In this document: positions 41,922-53,739 of the stretch, piece after piece
Position numbering within the stretch: position 1 is the stretch's first letter
Layout: every line of letters begins with the position of its first letter
Origin: Ignelater luminosus
Lineage: Eukaryota; Arthropoda; Insecta; Coleoptera; Elateridae
Assembly (NCBI GenBank): GCA_011009095.1
Contig: VTPC01090697.1
Coordinates: 1-64,000 of the forward strand
Length of the DNA stretch: 64,000 nt
Direction: 5' to 3'
The notes under the pieces: model-generated
Seen by the model: only the letters and a program-made list of their open reading frames with translations
The model's database searches: none
Told to the model about the DNA's origin: nothing
Made by a program: the position numbers and the translations under genes

Positions 41922-42199
41922 TCTAGCGACCATATAAGTGATGATATGTTTTCACAGTTTAATTGTTTTTCATATTCATTATTATTATCGACAAGATTTT
42001 TATAGATTGTTATTCATTTTTGCTTTATTCTTTAAATTTTAGTTACTTGTATGCAACAGAATTATAAATGTTACAATAAATTATTTCTAGCTTTTTATTC
42101 CATTCTTAATTAAGATAAATTGTTGATGAAAACTAATCTGGATAACTATTTGGATATAAAGATAATAAATATTCAATGTTTCCAATTATTTTTATTTTT

Positions 42200-43393
42200 T
42201 CATTTCATTACAATTGAATCATTCCTATGATTTCGCACGTGTACCGCTAAATGGTGCTTTTGTCTACCTTTATAATCACATAGTTTACATTCAAAGGGCT
42301 TTTCACCGGTATGAATCCGCATATGTGTTTGTAGACAAGTTTTCTGTCTACATGTATATCCACATATTTTACATTCGTGAAGTCTTTCACCACTATGAAT
42401 TAACATATGCGTTGTTAGATGGCCACCCGATGTACATTTATAGTCGCACATGTTACACTCAAAAGGCTTTTCTTTACTATGATTAAACATGTGCAGCTTG
42501 AGATTACCTTTTGTTGTGCATTTATGATTGCATATTTCACATCCAAAAGGTTTCTCACCGCTATGGGTTAATAAGTGTAATTTTAACCGTACTTTTTGTC
42601 TGCATTTATAATAACATATTTTACATTCAAAGCATTTATGATCACTATGCTTCTGTAAGTGGTTTTGCAAACTAGATTTAAATTTGGTTTTATAACCACA
42701 TATTTTACACTGGAAAGCTTTTAAGTCGCTATGAACCAACATATGTGCCTGTAAAATCTTTCTTGTTGTACATAGTACATTCAAAGGGCTTATCTTCACT
42801 GTGAATTAATACATGTGATTTTAATCCACTTTTCATTGTAAATTTATGATTGCATATTTTACACTCAAAAGGTTTTTCACCACTGTGAGTTAACAAGTGT
42901 TTTTCTAAAGTATCTTTCCGTCTTGTCTTATAGCTGCATGTGTTACACTCAAATGACTTTTCTTCACTATGATTTAACATGTGCATTTTCAAATTGCTTT
43001 TCTGTGTAAATTTATAATTATATATTTCACATTCGTAGGGTTTTTCTCCACTATGAGTTAACATGTTTTTTAAATTGCTTTTCATTGTACATTTATAATA
43101 ACAAATTTTACACTCATGAGGTTTTTCTCCACTATGAATTAGCATGTGTGTTTTTAAATGGTTTCTCTTTGTTGATCTATAATTGCATGTATCACATTGA
43201 AATGACTTCTTTTTAGATTCTAATTCATCATTCGTACCTACAAAAACATTATATTCATATGAAAAGCATTTAAGCATAATTACCTACCGTCTGATGAAAA
43301 TGAATCGTTATGAGTGTTAACAATAATTAAATATAGAGAAATATCATTACAATCTTCTATCTTACAACTTGAAACATCTTGCTTATCTTCCAT
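42200..43393 (-). CDS. C2H2 zinc-finger protein, two exons, one frameshift
   Basis: Exon 1 43393-43288 (MEDKQDVSSCKIEDCNDI ... FSSD) ends in phase 1 with donor GTAGGT; a 50-bp intron (43287-43238) follows; exon 2 continues in frame (GTNDELESKKKSFQCDTC). Exon 2 encodes about 11 C2H2 fingers with TGEKP-like linkers (HSGEKPHEC, HSGEKPFEC). The frame breaks near 42780, between KPFECTM and TTRKILQAHMLVHS, and the remaining fingers run in another frame to the stop at 42200. One finger is damaged: KNMLTH has lost the first His codon and EIYNYKF has Tyr for the second Cys. Probably a nuclear DNA-binding protein; the frameshift means either a recent pseudogene or an assembly error. The neighbouring finger relic at 43.9 kb suggests a local duplication. 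Confidence 0.8.
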
Positions 43394-43584
43394 TTTCAAA
43401 TTTAATCATCTCTGTTCTTCGTATGACAATTAGTGATGAAGACCATTGACCAATAAACTCAATTCTTTAACGGAACACAAATTGTCCAAATTTTGTAGTC
43501 ACGTTGTTTGATTTTTCTAACTTGAAAGTTAATCTGCAAAATGCTATTATTAGGTAATTATACATATAATTTCAATGAGGTTAC

Positions 43585-43735
43585 CATCTGATAAAAATGC
43601 CTGCTCGCATTTCATAGCAAGTAGATCAATTGCTTCACAACTTTCATTATTTTTCATTTCAATAATTTCCAGTTTGGACTCCACGAGTAGATTGACATTT
43701 TCTATTAATTGACATTTACGCTCACACAGGCACCT
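43585..43735 (-). pseudogene. Putative paralogous first exon of a zinc-finger gene
   Basis: Minus-strand open segment ENVNLLVESKLEIIE, MKNNESCEAIDLLAMKCEQ and AFLSDG, ending in a GTAACC donor in phase 1, like exon 1 of the neighbouring zinc-finger gene (SFSSDG, also phase 1). It could be an alternative or duplicated 5' exon. Confidence 0.45.
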
Positions 43736-43882
43736 TTAATCTGCATGTGCAGAGTTTGGCGCACCTTTTGCCTATTGATTAAAAGATGGCAAGCTTGTGA
43801 TTTTAAAATGAGAAAAAAAGAAACTTTGTAAATGGCTAAGAGATGTCGTCAAATACTAACTAACCCTCACAAATGTGTATCA

Positions 43883-44095
43883 TCAAAACCGTTCAAAACT
43901 CACAAACTTGGCAAGGATTTTCTTGAAATTATCAAGGCGTATATTATACTTACAAGGTTTCTTGTCACTATGAACACGCATGTGATTTTGTACAGCGCAT
44001 AAAATACAATAGAAAAACAGATTTCCTAATTGCCGATTAGAGGTTGCAGAGACTAGACTATGTATTCTAAGAAAATTAACATCCTTATTGAGCAT
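43883..44095 (-). pseudogene. Zinc-finger relic
   Basis: Contains FYCILCAVQNHMRVHSDKKP followed by CKYN, a single C2H2 finger with shortened middle and a TGEKP-like linker, embedded in otherwise unrecognisable frame. Likely a leftover of a duplicated zinc-finger gene. Confidence 0.6.
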
Positions 44096-44119
44096 AAGAA
44101 TATTACTTTAAATTATTGT

Positions 44120-44345
44120 TAAAGGTCCACTTTCCTTAGTGCCACGTAGTCTTCTAACGCTCTCCATCATCTCGTAGACGGTGGCAAAATTTATTTCTGC
44201 TAACTTTTAAAACACTCTTCGCATTAATTGCTTTTCATTTTGAGCTTCTCATTTGTTATCATAAACTTTCCTCAACAGAACTGCCCAAACATCTTTGAAG
44301 GGTTATCGTTTCTAGGTAAGTTTGGCCAAAACATTGTATCATTCC
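44120..44345 (-). pseudogene. Tc1-like transposase C-terminal relic
   Basis: Minus-strand frames give FWPNLPRNDNPSKMFGQF (degenerate WPxxSPDLNPIENVWAxL), then VYDNK, NEKQLMRRVF and AEINFATVYEMMESVRR in alternating frames: the C-terminus of a Tc1-family transposase. Many breaks. Confidence 0.6.
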
Positions 44346-44599
44346 GAGGATGACATGTGTTAAAGAAGTCAATCTATTTTGATGGATATTTAGGAGTGTA
44401 ACTTTCTTCAATTAACGCTTATTTCCCAACTCGTTCTATCTATGGTCAAAAAATTCCAGTTGTTGAAATTGCACACCATAGTAACGCTTTATCGGAAGTC
44501 ATCAATATTGTCAGAGTAGTAGTAGTAGTAGTTGGCAAGGCTACAACGCAACAAATAGGCTTTTATAGGTTCTTTTCTACTAACCTCTCGCTATTTCTT
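44346..44599. other. Short spacer with (AGT)n microsatellite
   Basis: agtagtagtagtagtagt at about 44516-44533. Nothing else. Confidence 0.5.
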
Positions 44600-45880
44600 C
44601 AAGCACCTCTCTGACTATCTGGTTTTTTCCTCTGCTCTCTGCCCGAATCTGCCTGATTCCCGTACGAAAGTGAGGATGTCACTCCAGGCTAGAGAGCTTG
44701 TTGCTAGCCTTGTTAGGCTAACGGCCTCAAAGATCTTAGAACTCAGTCTCACATTACCCTCACACTCCTCCAGAAAGTAGAAAGACGCTTTATTGCCGTT
44801 ACCACATTTAGGGCATGTTCGATCTTTCCCCACACCTATGAGCGACACATGCCTTTTTAAGATGCATTGCATATGGGGATCCCAGTTAAGAAACTTAGGG
44901 TTCATTGGCTCTTGCTTATTAGCTAGTCTAACATTAACAAGTTAAAGTCGGTCTTTTCCTGTTTCTTATCCAGCTTACCTTTTGAGTTTCGTAAACCTAT
45001 GCGTTCAAAGCTAACAAAATCTGTTACCTTCATATTTCTAGAAAAGATTCTTAAGTAGGTATCTTCGGTTCTGAGTCTGGGGAGTTTATTCGCCGCCAAT
45101 TCAGGCGAGGTTAACCTCCTTTACTGTGGCAAGTTTTTTCAAAGCGTGACTATCCGACAGATATATATCTTTTGCTCTGTTATCCTCGCATCTTTCGTAT
45201 ACGTCCCGATAGAATAGCATACATTTGAGCCTGGAAAACCATGGCGTGCTTTCTCAGAGCAAAGCCTCTTTTTAATTTTACTGTTCTCCTACTATTCCTT
45301 AGTTGGAATTGCGAGGGAGTACTTCCCATGCAGCTTTAACCGATCGTCCGCCTGTGTTACTCTGTAAGTGAACACTGACACTTTTTTCTCCACTACTAAC
45401 TAGGATATTCTGCAGTGGCCGATGTTAAACCCATTTCCAAGCCATAACCCCTCATTCCGCATTGCCTCCTTTCTTATACAAATTGGGAGCTCCGGCAAAC
45501 CCAATAGAGCCTTAAGTGCAGCTATAGGGGTCGTCCTTATTGCACCTCATTGTATTTTGGCAAACCTTTGAGTGATGGTGGTGCGTTCTACATTAGACCA
45601 CCAGACCACTGAACCGTGCAGTTCTCTAGGTTTGATAATTGCCATGTAGATGCAGTAAGCTATCGGAAGATTGATTTCTGAGAGTCTACCTACCACCTAA
45701 CTTATCACCTTGTCGACATGTAACTTCCAGCGTAATCTCTTTTCCAAGGTGATCGCTTCTAAGTAATTGACTTCCTTAGCAAACGGTAGAAATGGTAGAT
45801 GTTCAGAAAGCGGCCAGTAACTAACACTAGATAAGAAAGCCGTCCGCTGTTAAGCTCTCCAAAAGATCATCCATTATTAG
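44600..45880 (-). mobile_element. LINE remnant with RNase H domain (Jockey/R1-like), minus orientation
   Basis: Read leftwards: post-RT block AIIKPRELHGSVVWWSNVER followed by TTITQRFAKIQ and RTTPIAALKALLGLPELPI (45640-45480), RNase H fragments (AKDIYLSDSHALKK, 45180-45140), and the terminal zinc-like domain CPKCGNGNKASFYFLEECE (44830-44760) with SDILTFVRESGRFGQR at the end. Stops are frequent. RT proper is missing. Confidence 0.75.
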
Positions 45881-46086
45881 ACACCAAGAATGGAATGAAA
45901 GGCAGCCTCCCTCTCCCCGATGTGTACAGGGACTACATCAACAAATTCTATATTTATTAATGGAAAGATGAAGTAGCTGAATGAAGACTTAAATCTTATT
46001 GACTTGAAGAACGAGTTGTTCTTGTTATTAAGTGAGAGCTATTAGGGGCAAAACCGAAAAATATATTTTAACACTATATCACCTTA
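45881..46086. other. Short spacer
   Basis: No feature recognised. Confidence 0.4.
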
Positions 46087-46290
46087 GTGAATCTGCTAGA
46101 AAAGCTGAAAACTAAAAGAACACTAGCATGCGTAGCAGTCAGAAACAATAGACGCAGCCTTCCAAAAGATCTCAAAAACGATAAGTATATGATGGGTGAT
46201 ATGGATCATAGTCTCCAGTATGAACATAGACCCAGAAGGTACTACTACACCGTAGCCAATGAGCATCAGCACATTAAAAGACTAAATAAT
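46087..46290 (+). pseudogene. piggyBac-like transposase fragment
   Basis: NLLEKLKTKRTLACVAVRNN then RRSLPKDLKNDKYMMGDMDH resembles the piggyBac block (L..L..k..yacGTvR.NRkglP.dlk..k...Gd.d). The catalytic residues are outside the fragment. Resemblance only. Confidence 0.5.
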
Positions 46291-46439
46291 TTCGTTCGAA
46301 GTAAGTTTAACATATTTTTCACTAGCATCCCATATCTTTTTCGTAAACAATGGATCTTCTACTTTAGCAGGTCGTCTGGCAAGTTTGCAATCAGCAAAAC
46401 ATTTTCCCGCATCTTTTTTACTTTGTTTGCCCAAAACAT

Positions 46440-47210
46440 ATAATGTTTGATCATAATATAGTCAATTTGGTATCTGTTGATGTCTTCTGGCATTTTCCAA
46501 ATATAATGTCTTCTGGGGTGATGTTCAAATAGAGTGTAGGTAATTGTTAGCTCAAATTTAATGCAAAACTCTACTAGACGTTCTCCCCAAGGGTAGACCG
46601 TAGTTTTCTACTGCTTTACCTTTTCTGTCTTCCCAAATTATTGCGTTCCAGTCACCCATGATGACCAGATTCTTCTCTCCTTTAATCCATTTAATCAGGT
46701 TTTCTATCTTTTCGTAAATGTTTTCTATTTCATCATCCCCGTGTGCTGTTGTAAGCATGTATATCTGTAATATTATTGTATCTGCAGGTTTTGTTCTTAT
46801 TCTGGCCATTATTATTCGTTTGCTGTGTAGGACATAACTTGTTACCATATTTCCCATATTCTTATCCAATATTATACCAACTCCTCCTTGACCTTCTATT
46901 GTTGACTTATATTGATTATTCTATACTCTCCAGACCAGAAGTCACCTCCTTGCGGCCATCTCATTTCGCTTACGCCCATCGCGTTGATCTTATTTCTGCC
47001 ATTTCCATTTTCAGGATTTTTAATTACCCGCTTTGGAGAAGTGTTCGTACATCCCAGCAAGCTATTCTTTTTATGTTTTTGTTTCGTTTCTTGCCTTCAA
47101 TAGTTGTCCCCTTCCGGAAATCCGAATGGAGGACGGTTTTACCTCCGGATACAAGCCTGACTCTTGCAGACATGACATGATGTGCTGCTTTTCTTGGGAA
47201 GAACATTTCA
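46440..47210 (-). mobile_element. RTE-like LINE endonuclease remnant, minus orientation
   Basis: Read leftwards: IKRIACWDVRTLLQSG (47060-47025; apurinic endonuclease start), an EVRWPQGGDFWSG-type block near 46960-46920, then SKRIIMARIRTKPADTII and EKNLVIMGDWNAIIWEDRKG (46690-46630, the GDWNA catalytic box), and YIWKMPEDINRYQIDYIMIK (46500-46450). Stops and frame changes between blocks. Confidence 0.82.
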
Positions 47211-48080
47211 GGCGAGGTGGTTTTCCATCTTCTTCTTTGTCGTTACAGGTTTTTAAAAAAAGAACAATTGAGTTTGCATGTTGGCATTTCCTCCACCAAA
47301 AATTTGTATGTTGCAATAATCTAAACAAATTCTTCTTGAATCTTACATTTTCCAGGAGGGCACCAGAACGAACAGGTTATTTTCTAGTAGAAGCAGTATC
47401 TACTGTGGTCCACCTTCGGTAAAGTTCTGTCACGTAAATAAAAAAGCAGAAATAAACAATTGTTGCTCTTGGTATCATTTTATATCGTGACATTTGCTGC
47501 TAGAAGGATTAACTGCGTTTCACTTTAAAAGATTTATTAAACACTAAAGCTAGCGCAAACAGAACTCTGCTAATGCTGCTCTACTTCTACGCCCACACCG
47601 CTCCGCTTTGCGGCCTTTGGCGTCACCTGCGGCAGTCCGATATACGCCAATCGGTGGTAGTGCAAAAAGTCGAAGATGTCAGAAAACTATAATCATTAAC
47701 GTTATATACTAAACATAGTATCGTTTGTTTAGTTTCTTTTTAGGACGTAGATCGCACTATTAGTTTAAAGAGTGAGCTTCAAACAGTTAACGGGCTTTGC
47801 TTTTCATTAACGTTGTTGATAGATTGAAACGATAACAATTCGAGCGACGTTCCCCAATCATCTCCTTCGGAGTTTCAAAGATCAGGGCAGATCGGTGTTG
47901 CATGGAGAACGTTCGTTGGAAAGTCCTTCCCCTATCACATCTAACAATCAAAGTCCTATCACGATACGACCAGTCGTTTTCGAGATGCAGGAATTTTGTC
48001 TAAACAAACAAAAAACGACATACGATGACGACTGGGGCAACACTCTTGCATGGACCACTTTTACTGGCTCAAGATCGTGT
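47211..48080. other. Unassigned intergenic stretch
   Basis: No supported exon. 47570-47650 is GC-richer (cgctccgctttgcggccttt) and may belong to a repeat I cannot name. Confidence 0.4.
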
Positions 48081-48545
48081 TGTGCCCTCCATTAATCTTG
48101 TTAAGAAAGTTATATGTCAATAGGTGGCCTCTAGTCGTGCTTCATATCCTATTAACCTTCTTTAGATAAAATTTTTGTACAGCTCGAACTACGGCTTTGA
48201 AAAACCACCTTTGGTGGCCCCACTTCGGGTTTTCCTCTCCATTAACCTTGTTAAGAGAGCTACATGTTGATACGGCTTTGTCTTTGTTTCTGCGATAATA
48301 AATATTTGTTAAAAAAACAAAAGATAATATATGTTTATCCGAATCTGAAGGCGCTTTGCCTTAGTAGCTCACAATCCGGTTTTGCCTTCCATTAACCTTC
48401 TTGAGAGGGATAATGAGACTGCGATTCGGGCATGAGCCACCTCTGGTGACCCAAGTCGGTCTTCGACCTTCATTAACCCTATTAATAAAACTAGATATCA
48501 TTACGGCTTGGGTTAGCTTTCACAAGGGCCACCTTGGGTGTAGGA
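48081..48545. repeat. Diverged minisatellite-like repeat
   Basis: A block of about 75 bp recurs in degenerate form: ccattaa(c/t)cttgttaag-type cores at about 48090, 48160, 48240, 48390 and 48470, each followed at some distance by tacggctttg and (a)ccacc.ttggtg. Spacings are about 70-80 or 150 bp. Confidence 0.65.
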
Positions 48546-48599
48546 TAAGAAAAAAAAAATTTGAAAGCACAGTACTAAATTAAAGAATCACCCTATATT

Positions 48600-49320
48600 T
48601 AGATAGGATATAATGTGAATTGAGTTATTTGAGGTTTTCGGATGATGTCAGCTTGATAGCAAATAGTAAAGAAGAATTACAAGAGATGTTGGCAGAACTC
48701 AATATAAAATCAAAGAAATTAAATAAAAATAAAATTGAAAAAGGCCAAGCACTTGACAAATGAGGTTGAAGAACACAACGAAAACATAATATTAGCAAAT
48801 AAAAAAATGAAAAAGGTATAATCATATAATATACGTATTTAGGATAAAAGATTGAGTACTAATAAGGAACAACTTAAAAGCAGATTTAGACAGAAGGGTG
48901 TTCCTAGCCTGGTTATCTTTTGGACGACAACTACAAGTATTTAAGTCAAATATACCAAACACACTAAAAGCTAAAACCGATAAAAGCGATAGAAAGGAAA
49001 ATACTTAAAGTCAGACTACAATATAGAAATAAAAATTTAAAGTACTAACAGACGCAGTACTGCGAATATGTAAGATGGAACTGGGCAGGGCATATAGGCA
49101 GAATAAAAGACAACAGATGAACAAGACGAATAGTTGAAAACACACAAAAGACCTATAGACAAACCACAGACCAGGTGGATAGATGACATCAAATAAACAG
49201 CAGGACACAAATGGATACAAAAGGCTAACAACAGGAACGAATGGACAAAGTTAAGGGAGGTTTGCATTCAATGATGGATGAAATAAGTTGTTGCTGATAA
49301 TGATGATGATGATGATAACG
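48600..49320 (+). mobile_element. RTE-like LINE 3' end with (TGA)n tail
   Basis: Plus-strand remnant: LRFSDDVSLIANSKEELQEM (48630-48690, the FADD box as FSDD), then near 49070-49260 WNWAGHIGRIKDN, RRIVENTQKTYRQTT and W.DDIK-type sequence, ending in tgatgatgatgatgatgata (49298-49317). RTE elements typically end in such a short microsatellite. Confidence 0.8.
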
Positions 49321-49479
49321 TGAAAAAAAGGATAATGTTTGGGAGAACATGCTGTCCTCCCAAACTGAAATATCATACTCCTGTATTCAGGTCAGGCTTA
49401 ATGTAAAGACGCAAAAAGAATAATATTTCAGAAGAAGGTAACAAACAAAAACAAACAAAATGTAACCGAGAGATACTAG
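49321..49479. other. Short spacer
   Basis: Nothing recognised. Confidence 0.4.
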
Positions 49480-50110
49480 GGTCAGTTAAATATAAATGGG
49501 AATCTGTTTTTAATAATTTTTCTAAGAATGATAGAGTTTTAAAACATTCTTTTCACTTTTCTACATAATTTCCTCCTACTGAAACAAATCTTTTCCAGAG
49601 CTTTAAAAGTTTCCTGATTCCATCATCATAAAAAGTTAGAGGTTGAGTGTCTAACCAGTTGCGCACAAAGAGTTTAACCTCTTCATTACTATCGAACCAT
49701 TAAACTTCTAGAGCTATCTTTAACGGTCTAAACAGGTGGTAATCGCACGGTGACAAGTCTGGGCTGTATGGTGGATGTTGTAGCTGTTCCTAGCTATTTT
49801 TCTGATCAAGAGAAAGAAGTTTAGGAACACACCGCGCTATCTTTGAGAAGCCAAGTTCCTCACTGATAATTTAATTTGTACTTCCGTGACTTAGATCCAC
49901 TGAAGAACCAATTTCTTCAACGGTGAAGCGCTGGTCTTCCTCCAAAAGGTGCCTTACTGGTTTCTTCTGTGATGGAAGTTCGAGGGTACTAATCATGACT
50001 CTAATTTTCCATTATTTTCCACCTTTTAGAAAAATTCTTATGCCACTCGTACACGCAGGTTTTGGAGAGTGTTAAGGAGTTAAGATTTCTGAAGGACTCA
50101 CTCTTCTCGT
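49480..50110 (-). mobile_element. Mariner deletion derivative, minus orientation
   Basis: The right part (50085-49800) reads SKTCVYEWHKNFSKRW, GGRPA and LLSLDQKNS (helix-turn-helix region). It is followed directly by HPPYSPDLSPCDYHLFRPLK (about 49790-49730) and the C-terminus LLKLWKRFVSVGGNYVEK. The segment carrying the first two catalytic Asp is missing, so the copy suffered an internal deletion. Stops and frameshifts elsewhere. Confidence 0.72.
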
Positions 50111-52299
50111 CAAAAATTTTATAATAATACCTTGAGCAACGGAAGTAGGAACCTTTTGCTCGCGCATTGCTCTAGTATCAACTGAATAAAAATAACACTG
50201 AATGTGGGTGCGGAAGAAGAATGAGGAGGCCAAACGGAATTCGTGGAAAAGTAGCTGGCCCTTCCGATTTTTCTAATAAGTTTGATAACAGGATTCCCGT
50301 TTATATCTGAGTGACCCACGTATGTGCCCCTCAATCATTTTAGATAAAAAGTTGATAAATATCATTTTATTAGATAACAACGGTTTGTAAAGTACCAGAT
50401 ATTAAAAAATAATCTGGAGAATTCAAAAACTATAAATACCTAAAAGTACTTAATTCTATTTAAATAAGGTTTGCATGCACCGGCAACGATTACTGATAAG
50501 TGATAACGCTCAAGGTCACTATCGCAACTAATGCTGTGAATTGATTATATTCTTTTTAGAATTTGAGAAGTTTTCATGGAAAATTATGTTATATTTCCAT
50601 GTGCTGCATAAACACTAAGAATTTTACGAATTTAAAGAATTTTAAGGAATTTCTTCGTTAGTTTCGAAGGTCTGAAGAGTCGGAGCGCCTCAGGCGTCTA
50701 CCCTGAGCGGAACCACGAAACGGCTATTGCGGAGGTCCGCCCGCGGCATCTTTAGTAATTAATTTAAAAGTTTTAGAAGAACTTGAAAATTAAATTTATC
50801 TCAGGCACTGAAAAACTATCGTTCATAGTATTAATGAATGGTAATTATTGAAATTAGTAACTAAATCTACTAACTGTCTTTCGAATAAAGCTACTCTTAT
50901 TGATTTAATAAAAGTATGTTTGTTAAACTTATCAACAGAAATGTATTATTGTTATGAACTGCTTTTTAGAATATCGTCGATTTTAGAAATAGTGATACAA
51001 TTGTACGTTTATTGCATTAAAATCATTCTTTAAATGATAAAATAATAAATCTTGTTCCACTATTTAATAAAATATAGTTTAAACTTTGTATCCTTAACTG
51101 CTGTTCATTAAAACAACGAATCACGTTTATTATTAATACGAAGCCTTTATCAGCATGCAGTTGTTCAAAAAATATTCATAACATTAATTAGGCCTTCCCA
51201 TGACAATAACTGTTTATTGCTACAATAAATTTGTTCATTAAAAAGTTACACAGAATTGTGTAACTAGCTGTTCACTCAGTATCGCCCTTATCAATTTTCT
51301 ATAAATTCAAAAACGTAGGTATTCATTTTTTTACTGTGTGCTATGTTATAAAAACAAATGAAAAGTACACGTCCAAAAAGAGCCAAGTCACAAAAGGTTA
51401 TTTTGCGGGAAAACAAAGAAGTATGTTTGAAACTTGCTAGTGTTTCTTAAATGTATTTATCTAACAAAATTGAAAATCATTAAAGCACTGGGTTTGTTGT
51501 GGACATTTCTGTATGTATTACCATAAAATACATTGAAAAGGCGATATCAGTAAAAACTTAAATAAGCTGGGTTTAGCTCCTTTTGGAGCGTGTACCCTTC
51601 CAATACTTATACAGTATATCCAAGATAAAATGGGTACATGGGGATATTGGAAACGGTAATAGATATAAGATCGTTCAGATAGGGTAAGAGTTGCGCATTT
51701 ATGTGTTCATCAACAATCCGGATTTACATTTTCAAAAATTAATCCCGTTACTGAGATACAGAGCAAAAATGAAAAATGTGCATTTTCTAGAAACTCCCAT
51801 ATTTTATTTATTATTAAGAAATACATTCACCAAATTGGTAGGACAAGGGTAATGAGTAATGAAAACTTCAAAAATGACTGAAAACATTTTAGGCCTACTA
51901 AGTTTTACGCAATCGTATCAAACTTCTGTTTTTCTTATGGGCGACATTGCAATTTGACCGAAGCAGGCGTTGATTTAGAGGATTGCTCAATAATTGAATG
52001 TCGTAGTAACAAACAAACATGTTATTGTTTGAGCAACCCTTAAACGAAATGGTTTCTTTGATTGCAGAAGGCTATCTAAACGGGGCCCACGCAAGGATGT
52101 GCAAATAAGGGAATTTGCTATAACTATTTCCATTTCTGTTGCTTCTAGTTACTTCTTTGTTCTTTATTTTAGCAACCATACTTCACTGCTACATGTCATT
52201 ATGCTCTTGACTATTGGATTATATATTTATATTCTTCAATTAGTTTTCTGGTCATGTACTCAATATCCTTATACTCCTGAGCAACTACTATCTGATCGT
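50111..52299. other. Long AT-rich stretch without recognised genes
   Basis: Several short open frames, none with family resemblance. A compact GC-rich patch lies at about 50672-50750 (gagcgcctcaggcgtctacc and onwards). Confidence 0.45.
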
Positions 52300-53720
52300 T
52301 GTATTATTTAAAGGTAATCCCATGTTTTGGCATTTGCGTTTCCATGTTTTTAAAGTTTGTTCTAGATATATCTTGAACAATTTGGGGGAAAGACAACATC
52401 CTTGTTTAAGTCCCTTGTTAATTTAGAACCTTTAGACATTCTTTTTCTGATTTTGACCTTGCTTTACTGTTTTGATATAAATTCTTAACTGCATGAATTA
52501 AGTTTAGTGGATTCTAGTGCTTTCCACAGTTTTTTAAAAAGAATACTAACATATGCTTTCTGCAGATCCACGTACAGCAGATGTATTTCTTGATCCACGG
52601 CTACTTGTTTCTCGATTATTTGGGTGATACAAAAAAGGTGGTTGATTGTTGATCTTCCCGCTCTAAATCCTGCTTGTTCTTCAGCTACATTCAAATTCTG
52701 TTCTCTTTTTAAATATCTTGCCGTAGATACTGCTGATTGGACTTGGCGCTAAGATGCCCCTGCAGTTATCGCAACTGTCTCTGCTTTCTATTTTTTATGG
52801 ATTGGCGAGATTAAGAAAGTTTCCCATTCCTGTGGGATTTTTATACCACCGTGGTAATTTTGAAACTGCTTAGCGAGGTTTTTGTATAGGTTTTCCGTTC
52901 CATATTTTATTAACTCCGCTGGGATATTATCCAGGTCCGTTGCTTTTCTATTTTCTTGCATATCTCTTTTACTTCATCGGTGCTTAGTTTCATGGGTGAT
53001 CCCATTATGAGCACTTACTGCATGTTATCCTCCGTTTGAAAGTTAATTTCCTCTTCTGTTAGAGGCGTTCTGCAATAGTCATCTACCTTTGCAGTGTAAT
53101 TGGTGAGATGATACTTTTTTTCCTGGCGTAGAGATTTTAGTAGTTTCCAACTTATGGTGCTTTTCCTTCCGCCTAGATCGGTGTTTAGTCTACTGCATTT
53201 GTTCTCTCACATCTCATTTTTCTTTTGAGTTATTTTGATTTGCGCTTAAGTTTTCTTGTAGCTCATTTTGTTGATATGTGTTTTGGTACTTAAAAACTTC
53301 TTTCTTGTTTTCTATGTCTGCTTCAATTTCTTTGTCCCACCAGACCGGTTTATTTGTTTTCTTTTCCTCGTAATAACCGAATGCTTTTTTCGCTGCTTCA
53401 TGGAGGCATTTTTAATATATTGGTAATGGTCGTCAACATTGTTAAATTTTTTTCCTACAGCTTCTCGTCGAGTTTTCTTTGGTAGAGTACTCTTACACTT
53501 TTTTGTTCTAGACTAGCTATAATATCTTTTGGTTCTGTCTCTACTTTTGTATTTTCTTGTTTTTTCATTTTCTTGTTTTTGTTTTATCTTTCCACGGCAT
53601 GCAATTTTCGGTTTTCGGAGTTGATGGTCACTGCCGCAACTTGCACTTCTGTGTACTCTCACGTCCATGTGCATTTTTGTATCTATCGGTGTTGATAAAT
53701 CCCATTTGCTATTCTCAGTT
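52300..53720 (-). mobile_element. RTE-like LINE RT remnant (copy 1), minus orientation
   Basis: 52694-52485 reads EEQAGFRAGRSTINHLFCIT and EIHLLYVDLQKAYVSILFKK, a central RT block of RTE elements. Upstream (rightwards) are NIPAELIKYGTENLY / IPQEWETFLISPIHKK near 52960-52790 and a region after the endonuclease with NKQTGLVGQR near 53350. Heavily mutated. Confidence 0.78.
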
Positions 53721-53739
53721 TATCTTGTTCACATAGTGT

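Noticed and set aside
46776-47422. Plus-strand frames of up to 134 codons
   Set aside because: Antisense to the RTE endonuclease remnant, whose motifs are clear on the minus strand.
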